64,000 nt of DNA from Shewanella halifaxensis HAW-EB4 (lineage in GTDB: Bacteria; Pseudomonadota; Gammaproteobacteria; Enterobacterales; Shewanellaceae), in the NCBI RefSeq assembly GCF_000019185.1, contig NC_010334.1, positions 4,898,001-4,962,000 on the forward strand, given 5' to 3'. The position numbers and the translations under genes were made by a program. The notes below the pieces were generated by a model, which had not been told where the DNA came from, did no database searches, and saw nothing but the letters and a program-made list of their open reading frames with translations. Positions 26,847-34,670 of the stretch are shown here, in pieces (within the stretch, counting starts at the first letter, position 1; every line of letters starts with the position of its first letter).

Positions 26847-27851
26847 ATGAAACGTATACTTTTAATCGGTGGCCTACTCCTTAGTGGCGTAACCCATCAA
26901 GCCCTTGCCGATGAACAATGCGGCAAGGTCACTATCGCCGATATGAATTGGAGCTCTGCTTCATTAATCGCTAACGTTGATCGCTTTATTTTAGAGCATG
27001 GCTATGGCTGTGAAGCCGAGTTAACTCCTGGCGATACCATGCCCACCAGCACCTCAATGGTTGAAAAGGGCGAGCCTGACATCGCCCCTGAAATCTGGAG
27101 TAACAGCGTCAAAGAGCTTATCGAGCAAGCGGTCACTGACAAACGTTTAGTTATCGCAGGCAAGTCGTTGTCGGATGGTGGTGAAGAGGGCTTCTGGGTT
27201 CCACAATACATGGTCGACAAAGACCCTAGCCTGAAAACCATTCAGGGGGTGATAGCCAATGTTAAAGCCTTTGAGCATCCAGAAGATCCTGAACGCGGCG
27301 CCTTTTATGGCTGCCCTGCGGGTTGGGGTTGCCAGCTCTCTGCAGAAAACCTGTTTCGCGCACTCAAGCTTAGTGATGCTGGGTTTGATCTTATCGATCC
27401 GGGCTCAGGAGCTGGTCTAGCGGGTTCTATTGCCCGAGCTTATGAGCGCCAACAGCCTTGGTTTGGCTACTATTGGGCCCCCACGGCAGTATTGGGTAAG
27501 TACAAGATGGTCAAAGTGGACTTTGGTAGTGGCGTCGATGCAAAAGAGTTTAGTGATTGTATCTCTCAAGCAGAGTGTGCCGACCCTAAAGTCACCATGT
27601 ACCCAGCGGCCTTGGTACAAACGATTACCACCGCAGAATTTGCTAAAAAATCAACGTCTGCATTTGAATACCTTGGCAAACGCGCCTTAACCAATGCGCA
27701 GATGAACAGCTTACTGGCCTGGATGGAAGATAATCAGGCTGATGGCACTATCGCCGCCGAGCACTTCCTAATCAATCATCAAGATATTTGGCTTGAATGG
27801 GTCCCCACTAACGTCGCCACAAAAGTGAAATTGGCCATAGCCGATCTATAA
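26847..27851 (+). CDS. betaine/choline-type ABC transporter periplasmic binding protein (ProX/OpuAC family)
   Basis: A 334-residue secreted protein (signal ends ALA). The mature part starts 'CGKVTIADMNWSSASLIANVDRFILEHGYGCEAELTPGDTMPTSTSMVEKGEPDIAPEIW', which is the OpuAC pattern, and later 'YYWAPTAVLGKY'. Trp and Tyr residues that could form an aromatic cage for a quaternary amine are plentiful. It supplies ligand to the permease and ATPase encoded downstream. A terminator between this gene and the permease should make the binding protein more abundant. Confidence 0.88.
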   Translation: MKRILLIGGLLLSGVTHQALADEQCGKVTIADMNWSSASLIANVDRFILEHGYGCEAELTPGDTMPTSTSMVEKGEPDIAPEIWSNSVKELIEQAVTDKRLVIAGKSLSDGGEEGFWVPQYMVDKDPSLKTIQGVIANVKAFEHPEDPERGAFYGCPAGWGCQLSAENLFRALKLSDAGFDLIDPGSGAGLAGSIARAYERQQPWFGYYWAPTAVLGKYKMVKVDFGSGVDAKEFSDCISQAECADPKVTMYPAALVQTITTAEFAKKSTSAFEYLGKRALTNAQMNSLLAWMEDNQADGTIAAEHFLINHQDIWLEWVPTNVATKVKLAIADL

Positions 27852-27865
27852 AAGTCACTATCAAT

Positions 27866-27893
27866 GCGAGGCCTGCTAAGCCTCGCTTTTTTT
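27866..27893 (+). terminator. internal terminator between binding protein and permease genes
   Basis: GCGAGGC and GCCTCGC pair around CTGCTAA and are followed by seven T: a clear Rho-independent hairpin 15 bases after the binding-protein stop. Confidence 0.85.
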
Positions 27894-27935
27894 ATCCTCA
27901 TCTAGATATCACGAATAAAAATAATAGAGGTAGTA

Positions 27936-28835
27936 ATGGCTGACTTTTCTTGGCTCAGCAAATTCCCAAAAATGGATCGCTCCACTTTGCTAGAGATCCG
28001 TAAATATTTAGACGGTGCTTTTCGGGACTTTTCACGCGAATACGGCGAGCTTATCGAGTCTTTCTTCGATCCGCTGCTCGACTTTCTTATCTGGTTTGAA
28101 AAGCTGCTAGTGCAATCGCCATGGTGGGCTGTACTGCTCTGCATTACCACTTTGGTTTACTTTGCTAGCCGCTCATGGAAATTATCTTTAGGGGTCGTCA
28201 TTTCATTTTTGCTGATTGGTTATTTTGGCATGTGGGAAGATACGATGCGCACCCTTAGCATCATTACAGTCTGCACCCTATTGGCTATCACATTGGGCGT
28301 GCCCATTGGCATCTTAATGTCTCGCAGTAATCGAACTCAGGCGCTAGTGACCCCAATTCTGGATGTGATGCAAACCATGCCCGCCTTTGTGTACCTGATC
28401 CCGGTCGTCATGCTACTGGGTATTGGCAAAGTGCCCGGCGTTATTGCGGTAGTCATTTACGCTATTCCACCCGTTATTCGCCTAACCAACTTAGGGATCC
28501 GCTTAGTAGATAAGGAAGTGCTAGAAGCGGCCACCGCCTACGGTGCCAACCGAATGCAGCGCCTGATGGGGGTTCAATTACCACTGGCCTCACCAACCAT
28601 AATGGCCGGTATTAACCAGACGATTATGATGGCATTAGGCATGGTCGTCATCGCATCGATGATCGGCGTCAAGGGCTTAGGCCAACCAGTACTCAAGTCG
28701 ATCACTAATCAATATTTCACCCTCGGACTCTTTAACGGTTTGGCCATCGTTGCTCTGGCAATCATTTTTGATCGCACCTCTCAAGCTTACGCTAAGCGTT
28801 CACAGAAGCATATGCGGGGTGGACAGCATGACTAA
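27936..28835 (+). CDS. ABC transporter permease (ProW family)
   Basis: A 299-residue inner-membrane permease with the BPD domain 'GVPIGILMSRSNRTQALVTPILDVMQTMPAFVYLIPVVMLLGIGKVPGVIAVVIYAIPPVIRLTNLGIRLV' and the EAA-like loop 'EAATAYGANRMQRLMGVQLPLA'. The N-terminal 60 residues are a soluble extension as in ProW. Its last bases overlap the ATPase gene by 8, so the two are translationally coupled. Confidence 0.92.
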   Translation: MADFSWLSKFPKMDRSTLLEIRKYLDGAFRDFSREYGELIESFFDPLLDFLIWFEKLLVQSPWWAVLLCITTLVYFASRSWKLSLGVVISFLLIGYFGMWEDTMRTLSIITVCTLLAITLGVPIGILMSRSNRTQALVTPILDVMQTMPAFVYLIPVVMLLGIGKVPGVIAVVIYAIPPVIRLTNLGIRLVDKEVLEAATAYGANRMQRLMGVQLPLASPTIMAGINQTIMMALGMVVIASMIGVKGLGQPVLKSITNQYFTLGLFNGLAIVALAIIFDRTSQAYAKRSQKHMRGGQHD

Positions 28836-30102
28836 CGACGCACAGATACAACCACTGATCCAAATTAGGGATCTGTTTAAGGTCTTTGGCAGCAAACCAA
28901 ACACAGTGATGCCTCTGGTTAGAGAAGGCTTATCTAAGGATGAAATTCTCGCAAAAACCGGTCATACCGTCGGCCTTAAAGCCATTAACCTCGATATTAA
29001 AAAAGGCGAGATTTTTGTGATTATGGGGCTATCTGGTTCCGGTAAATCAACCCTAATTCGCCACTTCAACCGCCTCATCGACCCGACAGAAGGGCAAATA
29101 TTGGTCGAAGGTTTGGATGTCATGAAGCTCAATACCAAGCAGCTAGAACAGTTTCGGCGCAGTAAAATGGCCATGGTGTTCCAACGCTTTGGCTTAATGC
29201 CTCACCGAACGGTGCTAGAGAATGTCGGTTATGGCCTGAGTGTGCAAGGAGTCGACAAAGCCGCAAGAAATGCCAAAGCGAAGCAATGGCTTGAGACCGT
29301 AGGCTTGAGCGGCTATGAGGCCCAGTATCCGTCTCAACTATCAGGTGGTCAGCAGCAACGTGTAGGCCTTGCAAGAGCCCTATGTACCGATGCAGAGATC
29401 TTGCTGATGGACGAGGCCTTCTCCGCACTCGATCCGCTAATACGCAGTGAAATGCAGGACCAGTTGATAGAACTGCAAAAAGAGCTACATAAAACCATTA
29501 TCTTTATTACCCATGATCTCGATGAAGCGCTGCGAATTGGCGATCGCATCGCCATTCTCAAAGACGGCGAACTGGTTCAAGTGGGTGAGCCGGTGGATAT
29601 CTTACTCAACCCTGCCGACGATTATGTTGAAGCTTTTGTCAAAGACGTAAACCGTCCACGAGCCCTCACGGTTGAAACCGTCATGAAGCCCCCCGCATTT
29701 CGCCTAACCGCCGACACGATAGGCGAAGCGCTCAAACAGATGAAACGCATTCCTGCTAACTATGCCTATTACGTTACCGATGAAGGCTTTCAGGGGCTGG
29801 TATGCCAAGAAGCACTCGAAGATGCCGTGAAAGCAGATGAGCAAGCGCTAATGGAAGACTTCGAGGTAGAGCCGCTGACACCGATATCACAAGATGCACT
29901 GCTTGAAAGCATTATTCCCGCAACGATGGAGTCGGATTATCCCCTACCCGTTGTCGATGCTGATGGCGACTTACAAGGCGAACTTTCCCGGACTCACTTG
30001 GCTGGCGTGCTATCGGACTTCTACAGCGATGATGCCGACAGCACAGACAAAATAAACAGCACCGACTTACAAAAATCAAACTTAACCAATAAGGATAAAT
30101 GA
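28828..30102 (+). CDS. ABC transporter ATPase (ProV family) with C-terminal CBS-like domain
   Basis: The ATG at 28828 is chosen since the protein then begins 'MTNDAQIQPLIQIRDLFKVFG' and overlaps the permease by 8 bases; an earlier ATG at 28750 lies inside the permease gene. Walker A is GLSGSGKST, the signature LSGGQQQRVGLARAL and Walker B ILLMDEAFSALD. The segment after residue 280 resembles the two CBS modules that sense ionic strength in ProV/OpuA, but is poor in conserved motifs here. Confidence 0.93.
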   Translation: MTNDAQIQPLIQIRDLFKVFGSKPNTVMPLVREGLSKDEILAKTGHTVGLKAINLDIKKGEIFVIMGLSGSGKSTLIRHFNRLIDPTEGQILVEGLDVMKLNTKQLEQFRRSKMAMVFQRFGLMPHRTVLENVGYGLSVQGVDKAARNAKAKQWLETVGLSGYEAQYPSQLSGGQQQRVGLARALCTDAEILLMDEAFSALDPLIRSEMQDQLIELQKELHKTIIFITHDLDEALRIGDRIAILKDGELVQVGEPVDILLNPADDYVEAFVKDVNRPRALTVETVMKPPAFRLTADTIGEALKQMKRIPANYAYYVTDEGFQGLVCQEALEDAVKADEQALMEDFEVEPLTPISQDALLESIIPATMESDYPLPVVDADGDLQGELSRTHLAGVLSDFYSDDADSTDKINSTDLQKSNLTNKDK

Positions 30103-31352
30103 TGATCCGCTACACACTTGCAGCTTCATGTATCGCCCTTGCATTATCCGCTAATGCAAATGCCACCCCAATAGATGAAGAGCTAGAGGCGTTAAAAGCC
30201 CGTATCGATCAACTTGAGGCTCAGCAGCTTGAATCTCAACAGCAGCAACCAGAGCTGCTAGTTGTTGAAGAACAAACACAGGAGCCAGAAAATGCCGTCA
30301 ACTTTGGCGGGGCCGTGCGTGTCAATTATGCCTATGAGGACTACGATGAGGATAACTCTGACCGTGGTGGCGACTTTGACTTTGACCTATTTCGCATAGA
30401 CGTTTCTGGCAATTACCAAGACCTTATTTTTTCAGCCCAGTACCGCTGGTTCGAGTATATGAATGTTATTCAGCACGCTTGGATTGGTTATAACTTTGAT
30501 GAGCAGCAGGGTAAAATTGGTGTGACTCAAGTGCCTTTTGGTATTTTAACTTACGCCTCAAACAACTACTTCTTCAGCTCTAATTTCTATCTTGGGCTTG
30601 AAGATGACTACGATATGGGCCTGAACTACACCTATAAAGGCGATAAAAATCAAATTGATCTCGCCTTCTATAAGAATGATGAACAGGGCGGCCTTGATGG
30701 CTTCGTCTCAGACCGAACCGATCGTTATGCCTACGATGTTGTTGGTATCCGTTTACCCGGAGAAGATGCCTATGATGCCCCGAGTGACGGCTATGCCGCT
30801 GCCGAAGTGAATACGTTTAATGGTCGTTATGCTCACAATATGACATTCAATGACGTTGAAGTTGAACTGGGCGCGTCAATCCAAGCGGGACAGCTAGATA
30901 TTGCCAACGGCACCGATGGAGATAACGTGGCTGCAGCGCTGCACAGTATTATCAATTACGACCGCTGGAACGTTAAGTTACAGCTGACCGACTACAAGTA
31001 CGATGTGGATGGCATGGATGTAGAGCGTATTGTGGTAGCCGCTTATCACTTTTATGACTCTATTCCAGCAGAAGCGACGACCTATATCGCCAACGTGGCA
31101 TACAGCTTACCTGTAGAGATAGGGCCAATATCCAATCTAACTTTCTATAACGATTATTCGCTTGTTACCGATAAGTCTGCGGCGCTAGCAGATACCTTTA
31201 TGAACGTCACAGGCATGGCTATTGCTGCTGGCGGACTCTATACCTATGTCGACTTTGTTGTTGCAGAGAACCAACCATTTATCGGCGGCACCATGGTGGG
31301 AGATGGCGGTACTAACACCCGCTTTAACATCAACTTTGGTTACTATTTCTAA
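30099..31352 (+). CDS. porin with N-terminal coiled segment
   Basis: A 417-residue outer-membrane protein: signal peptide ending NANA, then a Glu/Gln-rich coiled stretch ('EELEALKARIDQLEAQQLESQQQQ') and a beta-barrel with Tyr- and Asp-rich strands, ending NINFGYYF. The aromatic C-terminus and coiled start are typical of Shewanella-type porins. It overlaps the ATPase gene (ATGATGA), so it belongs to the transporter operon and probably lets the same solute cross the outer membrane. Confidence 0.85.
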   Translation: MMIRYTLAASCIALALSANANATPIDEELEALKARIDQLEAQQLESQQQQPELLVVEEQTQEPENAVNFGGAVRVNYAYEDYDEDNSDRGGDFDFDLFRIDVSGNYQDLIFSAQYRWFEYMNVIQHAWIGYNFDEQQGKIGVTQVPFGILTYASNNYFFSSNFYLGLEDDYDMGLNYTYKGDKNQIDLAFYKNDEQGGLDGFVSDRTDRYAYDVVGIRLPGEDAYDAPSDGYAAAEVNTFNGRYAHNMTFNDVEVELGASIQAGQLDIANGTDGDNVAAALHSIINYDRWNVKLQLTDYKYDVDGMDVERIVVAAYHFYDSIPAEATTYIANVAYSLPVEIGPISNLTFYNDYSLVTDKSAALADTFMNVTGMAIAAGGLYTYVDFVVAENQPFIGGTMVGDGGTNTRFNINFGYYF

Positions 31353-31395
31353 TCTTGCTATCTATTGCAGCAACTTAGTGTGAATAACTGCTAAC

Positions 31396-31429
31396 AAAAG
31401 ACCACATCACTTTCGAGATGCGGTCTTTT
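31396..31429. terminator. bidirectional terminator; likely the ancestral rnpB terminator
   Basis: AAAAGACC-ACATC pairs with GATGC-GGTCTTTT around a short loop, 43 bases after the porin stop. It stands 23 bases from an att-like rnpB end, the same spacing as the terminator behind today's rnpB, so on the minus strand it may be the original rnpB terminator. Confidence 0.7.
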
Positions 31430-31452
31430 GTTTGAATAGGTGACATTGATGC

Positions 31453-31462
31453 CCGATAAGCC
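31453..31462. repeat. att-like scar 1 of the rnpB 3' end (CCGATAAGCC)
   Basis: Same 10-mer as the end of rnpB at 55862, preceded by ATAGGTGA, a segment also seen in the E. coli rnpB 3' end (CAGGTGA). Interpreted as the oldest left att site of this integration locus. Confidence 0.6.
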
Positions 31463-31538
31463 TCGGGAAGTCCCAGAAAGGAAAAAAACGCATCCCTTGC
31501 GAGATACGGTTTTCCCTTTGATAAATAGCATTCATAAT

Positions 31539-31546
31539 CGATAAGC
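31539..31546. repeat. att-like scar 2 (CGATAAGC)
   Basis: Shorter match, preceded by an imperfect hairpin (31488-31513, AAAAC...GGTTTT) and AATAGC. The 31390-31462 and 31484-31546 segments align with each other over their whole length, suggesting a degraded duplicate of the att region. Confidence 0.45.
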
Positions 31547-31714
31547 GACGAAATCCCCCCTACCTTCAATGACCTCAGTCAAAAAAGTCGTTCCAAACTC
31601 TAAAATCAGCTTTTTGGGTAATAAAATATTCATTACCAACCAAAGTTGTTACTATTCCGTTAAATAACAACAATAAATGAGTCGTTTTACAGCTCTAACT
31701 ATAGAGAAAACAAA

Positions 31715-32425
31715 ATGCATGAAAAGTATTCATCCAACCTAACACTACCAGAAGTACCATTTAACTCTCCTACACTGCCATATGAAAAACCAGAAGAGAA
31801 CGTTAACTACTGGATTGTTGACAACTTATTTACAGAGAAGCAGGCCACTGATATAGCTAATCGTTGCTACACGAAAACAAAGTGGAAACTTGGGAAGCCC
31901 TATAGCGACGAGTTATGGCCGGGCATGCGATCTAAAAACGCATTAAAGAAAAAAGAGTTAGAGCTGGTTGAAGACTGGATAAAGCAAAAAACTGGTAAAA
32001 ATAAAATTTGGGTAGCAGAGTCAAAGGAAGTGATTGTCGATACAAATACAGCAATTCTAGTCGGCAGTGAAGAAGGAGCTCCGAGACCTCATGTAGATAG
32101 TAGAAAGCTATGCCGTTTTGGAGCTGTTTTATACTTAAATAAACAACCTTCACCAAATTCTGGCACCTCTTTTTATCGACTAAAATATTCTAACGGTGCT
32201 GCTGGCGGCAATATCGTAAAAAACCCATATCTAAACCTTGTAGATGCATTAAACACCAACAGCCTACCACCAAGTTCATGGTATGAAGATCTAAGCATAG
32301 AGAATAAATTCAACCGACTTATTTTATTTAAAGGCAACATTGCTCACAGTGCAAGTGGCTATTTTGGAAAAGAAAAAAGAGAAAAGCGATTAGCTGTAAC
32401 TTTCTTTTATATGTCAGATGATTAA
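31715..32425 (+). CDS. Fe(II)/2-oxoglutarate oxygenase-like protein (DUF6445 type)
   Basis: A 236-residue protein with the metal triad of the jelly-roll oxygenases: H126 and D128 in 'APRPHVDSR', H211 in 'GNIAHSASGYFG' and R225 in 'EKRLAVTFF' for 2-oxoglutarate. 'FGAVLYLNKQPSPNSGTSFYR' fits the DUF6445 pattern, a family often found near tryptophan halogenase genes. It is a single gene between att-like scars 1-2 and the current attL, so it was probably carried by an earlier element. The substrate is unknown; codon use is AT-rich compared with the left flank. Confidence 0.72.
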   Translation: MHEKYSSNLTLPEVPFNSPTLPYEKPEENVNYWIVDNLFTEKQATDIANRCYTKTKWKLGKPYSDELWPGMRSKNALKKKELELVEDWIKQKTGKNKIWVAESKEVIVDTNTAILVGSEEGAPRPHVDSRKLCRFGAVLYLNKQPSPNSGTSFYRLKYSNGAAGGNIVKNPYLNLVDALNTNSLPPSSWYEDLSIENKFNRLILFKGNIAHSASGYFGKEKREKRLAVTFFYMSDD

Positions 32426-32528
32426 TTGCCCATATAAAATATCTTAGCAGGCTAGGTGAAGCAAAACCCTAAATATTTCAAATAGTTTTTTAAGAATAGA
32501 ATTAGCTATTTTCATCTAACAAAAAGCA

Positions 32529-32558
32529 AAAAGGCCTCACATTGCTGTGAGGCCTTTT
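32529..32558. terminator. perfect terminator beside attL
   Basis: AAAAGGCCTCAC and GTGAGGCCTTTT pair perfectly (12 bp) around ATTGCT with A/T-runs on both ends, 20 bases left of the attL core. It would end transcripts coming from either side and match the rnpB terminator of the empty site. Confidence 0.9.
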
Positions 32559-32578
32559 ATTATTAATAGGTGAGTTGG

Positions 32579-32587
32579 CCGATAAGC
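32579..32587. other. attL core of the current element (CCGATAAGC)
   Basis: Direct repeat of the rnpB 3' end at 55862-55870, preceded by AATAGGTGAGTTGG which resembles the natural rnpB tail. Arm-type repeats begin 62 bases to the right. Confidence 0.7.
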
Positions 32588-32648
32588 TAACTGAGCCAAC
32601 TCACATAATCTAATTTTATTGAGCTTCATAGTAAGTAACCACTAACGT

Positions 32649-32680
32649 GTGTAACAGATGGTGTAACACTTAGTGTAACA
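32649..32680 (+). repeat. left arm-type sites: 3 x GTGTAACA at 12-bp steps
   Basis: GTGTAACA at 32649, 32661 and 32673 with spacers GATG and CTTA. An identical triplet with the same step lies at the right end next to the integrase gene. Confidence 0.85.
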
Positions 32681-32940
32681 GAGCGAACGACAGTACAGTA
32701 TGGCCAGCTAGGCAGACGAATAAGCCTGATAATTCATTACTCATGCTTAACACTTTTACGTCTCATATTGCACTGACTATAGGGATTGCAGTGACAATTA
32801 GAACACATGCTTTCGTTGTCTACTGCTAACTAATGCCTAGCCTACGCTTCATATGAAATTCTTGCTCATTGGTTCATCATTCATAGCGTAAACAACACGC
32901 ACTGCGAGCGCTGGAGCCACTCTGTATTTTGCGCGCAGAA
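32681..32940. other. non-coding left end of the island
   Basis: About 260 bases with no supportable gene; includes scattered short inverted words but nothing I can name. Together with the arm sites it forms the 350-base left end of the element. Confidence 0.4.
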
Positions 32941-33324
32941 TTATTCAAATTTCTTTAAAACACCAGATATAGCAGCTTGACTTACACCAAACATTTGTGA
33001 GAGTTGCATTTGAGTATAATTACCAGTTTTGTAGTAGTGATAAATTTGATTTTTTTCTGAGTCACTAAGTTGCCCTCTCTTGACTCCTTGTGTTTGATTG
33101 AATTGTTCTATTTTTGCTTCCAAGTCTTTGATCTGCCAAACCATACTGCTAAGTTTTCGCTGCTCATCAAAAAACTCTTGTTGTGATATATCTCCGGACA
33201 TACACCTTAAATTAAGGTTGCTAAAGTGTTCATTGTAGAAGTTTTGAAGCTCTAATAATGCCGTCTTAAGTGAGCGTAAGCTTGCTTGTGAGTATTCGGC
33301 GCGCTGGTTATATATGTATTCCAT
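32941..33324 (-). CDS. small HTH regulator (resolvase/Trp-repressor-like helix-turn-helix)
   Basis: The ATG at 33324 starts MEYIYNQRAEYS and is favoured over a TTG 66 bases upstream. Residues about 20-85 look like a coiled dimerisation helix; the last 45 residues ('QLSDSEKNQIYHYYKTGNYTQMQLSQMFGVSQAAISGVLKKF') form a clear helix-turn-helix. It is divergent from a small gene, with direct and inverted copies of TATAAGTTT in between, so it likely represses both. Confidence 0.7.
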   Translation of the reverse strand: MEYIYNQRAEYSQASLRSLKTALLELQNFYNEHFSNLNLRCMSGDISQQEFFDEQRKLSSMVWQIKDLEAKIEQFNQTQGVKRGQLSDSEKNQIYHYYKTGNYTQMQLSQMFGVSQAAISGVLKKFE

Positions 33325-33334
33325 GTAGGTTATA

Positions 33335-33383
33335 AAACTTATAATATAACATTTGACACTTATTATAAGTTTGTATAAGTTTG
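33335..33383. promoter_or_regulatory. operator/promoter region between the HTH gene and the 105-residue gene
   Basis: Two contiguous direct copies of TATAAGTTTG (33364 and 33374) and an inverted AAACTTATA (33335). A TTGACA (33353-33358) that could be a -35 box for the rightward gene is overlapped by this set. Confidence 0.55.
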
Positions 33384-33438
33384 AATGCAAGAGGTCGAAC
33401 AGGTTGACTTCTTATGACCTGTACTAGGGGATAAATTT

Positions 33439-33756
33439 ATGGGAACTATTAGAGGCTTCGTTCTAGATTCTACTCTACAAGCGCTAGCTCGTGATTTAAT
33501 TGAGCTGGAAGTAAGCACTGGTGTTGCTCCTGATGTTGACAAAACAGTTGCGAACTGGAATGCGAAGCACAAAATGGCTGAAGATACATCTCAATTACAA
33601 AATGATGTAGCGTTATTCATAAATGTAGAGAAAAACCGCCAGTTAAAATCAATGAATGCTCTAGGATACACTGCATATAAAGCAGAGCCTTATGTTGAAA
33701 AAGCTAAAAAGCTAATGTCAGCTCCAAATGTAGGAGGCGAACCTGAGACCGAGTAA
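33439..33756 (+). CDS. small acidic protein of unknown function
   Basis: A 105-residue soluble protein with no signal or membrane part. GGGGATAAATTT ahead of the ATG is a good binding site. The text ('VLDSTLQALARDLIELEVSTGVAPDVDKTVANWNAKHKMAE...') is mostly helical with a 40-residue acidic C-terminal part. I do not recognise it. Divergent pairing with an HTH protein suggests a two-gene cassette such as a regulated effector, but toxicity cannot be inferred from sequence. Confidence 0.6.
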   Translation: MGTIRGFVLDSTLQALARDLIELEVSTGVAPDVDKTVANWNAKHKMAEDTSQLQNDVALFINVEKNRQLKSMNALGYTAYKAEPYVEKAKKLMSAPNVGGEPETE

Positions 33757-33772
33757 AATAGATAAGCACACA

Positions 33773-33810
33773 ACCGGGTAGCCGAAGGTACCTAGCCTCA
33801 AGCACCCGGT
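33773..33810 (+). terminator. long imperfect hairpin after the 105-residue gene
   Basis: ACCGGGT and ACCCGGT pair across a 24-base interior that itself has GGTACC. No T-run, so terminator function is uncertain. Confidence 0.4.
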
Positions 33811-33959
33811 TCCACACTGGCTAGTTCATTCTTTTCTCAGAGAAAATCTTCCTTATTTTTAAGGAAGTATTACTTACTGCTCTCTCCTGTAGAACTTAAA
33901 CTCTAAGCAATTTTAACCAAAATTACGTGTTAGCTATACTGATGAAGCAATATTTAACT

Positions 33960-33994
33960 AACTTAACGATAATAGTTATTATCGTTAAGTTGGC
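33960..33994. repeat. inverted repeat and interspersed repeat copy A
   Basis: Perfect 15-bp arms AACTTAACGATAATA and TATTATCGTTAAGTT around GT. Its right half (33968-33994) is copy A of a 27-bp intergenic repeat also seen at 35641, 38888 and, weaker, 44362. Confidence 0.7.
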
Positions 33995-34240
33995 AAGCCA
34001 TTGGTAAACCGTATGTTTTGCTGCTTAAACTGGCTCAAATTCACGGTAACTAGAAGTTGCAACCACTTCATCATAGGTATTAAATCAGCGCTATCGGGTG
34101 AGCCAAAAAACTTTAGGCGATTACCACTCTGATAATGGTCAAGTATAAGCATAGTGATTATCATGAAGTCAGACGACAAGACAAGCTAATGAGTCTAGAG
34201 TAGTGACACGTTTTTTGTTATTGGCCTGGAATGCAGAGTT

Positions 34241-34630
34241 ATGAAGAAGTCAGAGTATGAAATAATTAGCAATCAACTTTCACATATAAAATCGACTACT
34301 GAGGGTGCTATCAGAGCGCTAGAACTGAACTTAAAGTACATCAATACGATAGAGGCTCAGCTAAAAACCAGTATTAATGAGAAAGCAGTTATAGCGACAT
34401 TAACTCAAGCCTCTTTGTGCCCTCCAGATCCGAAAAAGCAGCCAAATGACTTAATAAAAATCAAAGAGGTCATCCAAATGACGAGCTTAAGTCGATCTAC
34501 TATTTATACAAAAATGAATCAACAGGACTTCCCTAAATCAATTTCACTAAGCAGTCGTTCTGTAGTTTGGGTACGGAAAGAGCTCGAAGATTGGATTCAA
34601 AATAAAATGGCGGAAAGACTCAATGATTAA
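34241..34630 (+). CDS. AlpA-family regulator / excisionase-like protein
   Basis: A 129-residue protein. The C-terminal half 'DLIKIKEVIQMTSLSRSTIYTKMNQQDFPKSISLSSRSVVWVRKELEDWIQ' is the AlpA helix-turn-helix pattern found next to integrases of genomic islands, where it promotes excision or activates the integrase gene. The N-terminal 70 residues form a helical extension not present in classic AlpA (about 70 residues). It is the only recombination-directionality candidate in the island. Confidence 0.85.
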   Translation: MKKSEYEIISNQLSHIKSTTEGAIRALELNLKYINTIEAQLKTSINEKAVIATLTQASLCPPDPKKQPNDLIKIKEVIQMTSLSRSTIYTKMNQQDFPKSISLSSRSVVWVRKELEDWIQNKMAERLND

Positions 34631-34670
34631 ATCACTATAGCCTTCCTGACGCTCACAGAGAATATCCAAG

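Noticed and set aside
32649..32680. Triplet repeats considered as a mini CRISPR array
   Set aside because: Repeat is 8 bases with 4-base spacers and has an identical partner set at the other island end; it fits integrase arm sites.
33773..33810. Imperfect palindrome considered as an integron attC site
   Set aside because: Lacks the GTTRRRY/RYYYAAC ends and there is no integron integrase in the window.
33960..33994. 15-bp-arm inverted repeat considered as a dif/Xer site
   Set aside because: The sequence does not match the dif consensus halves; it fits better with the interspersed repeat family.
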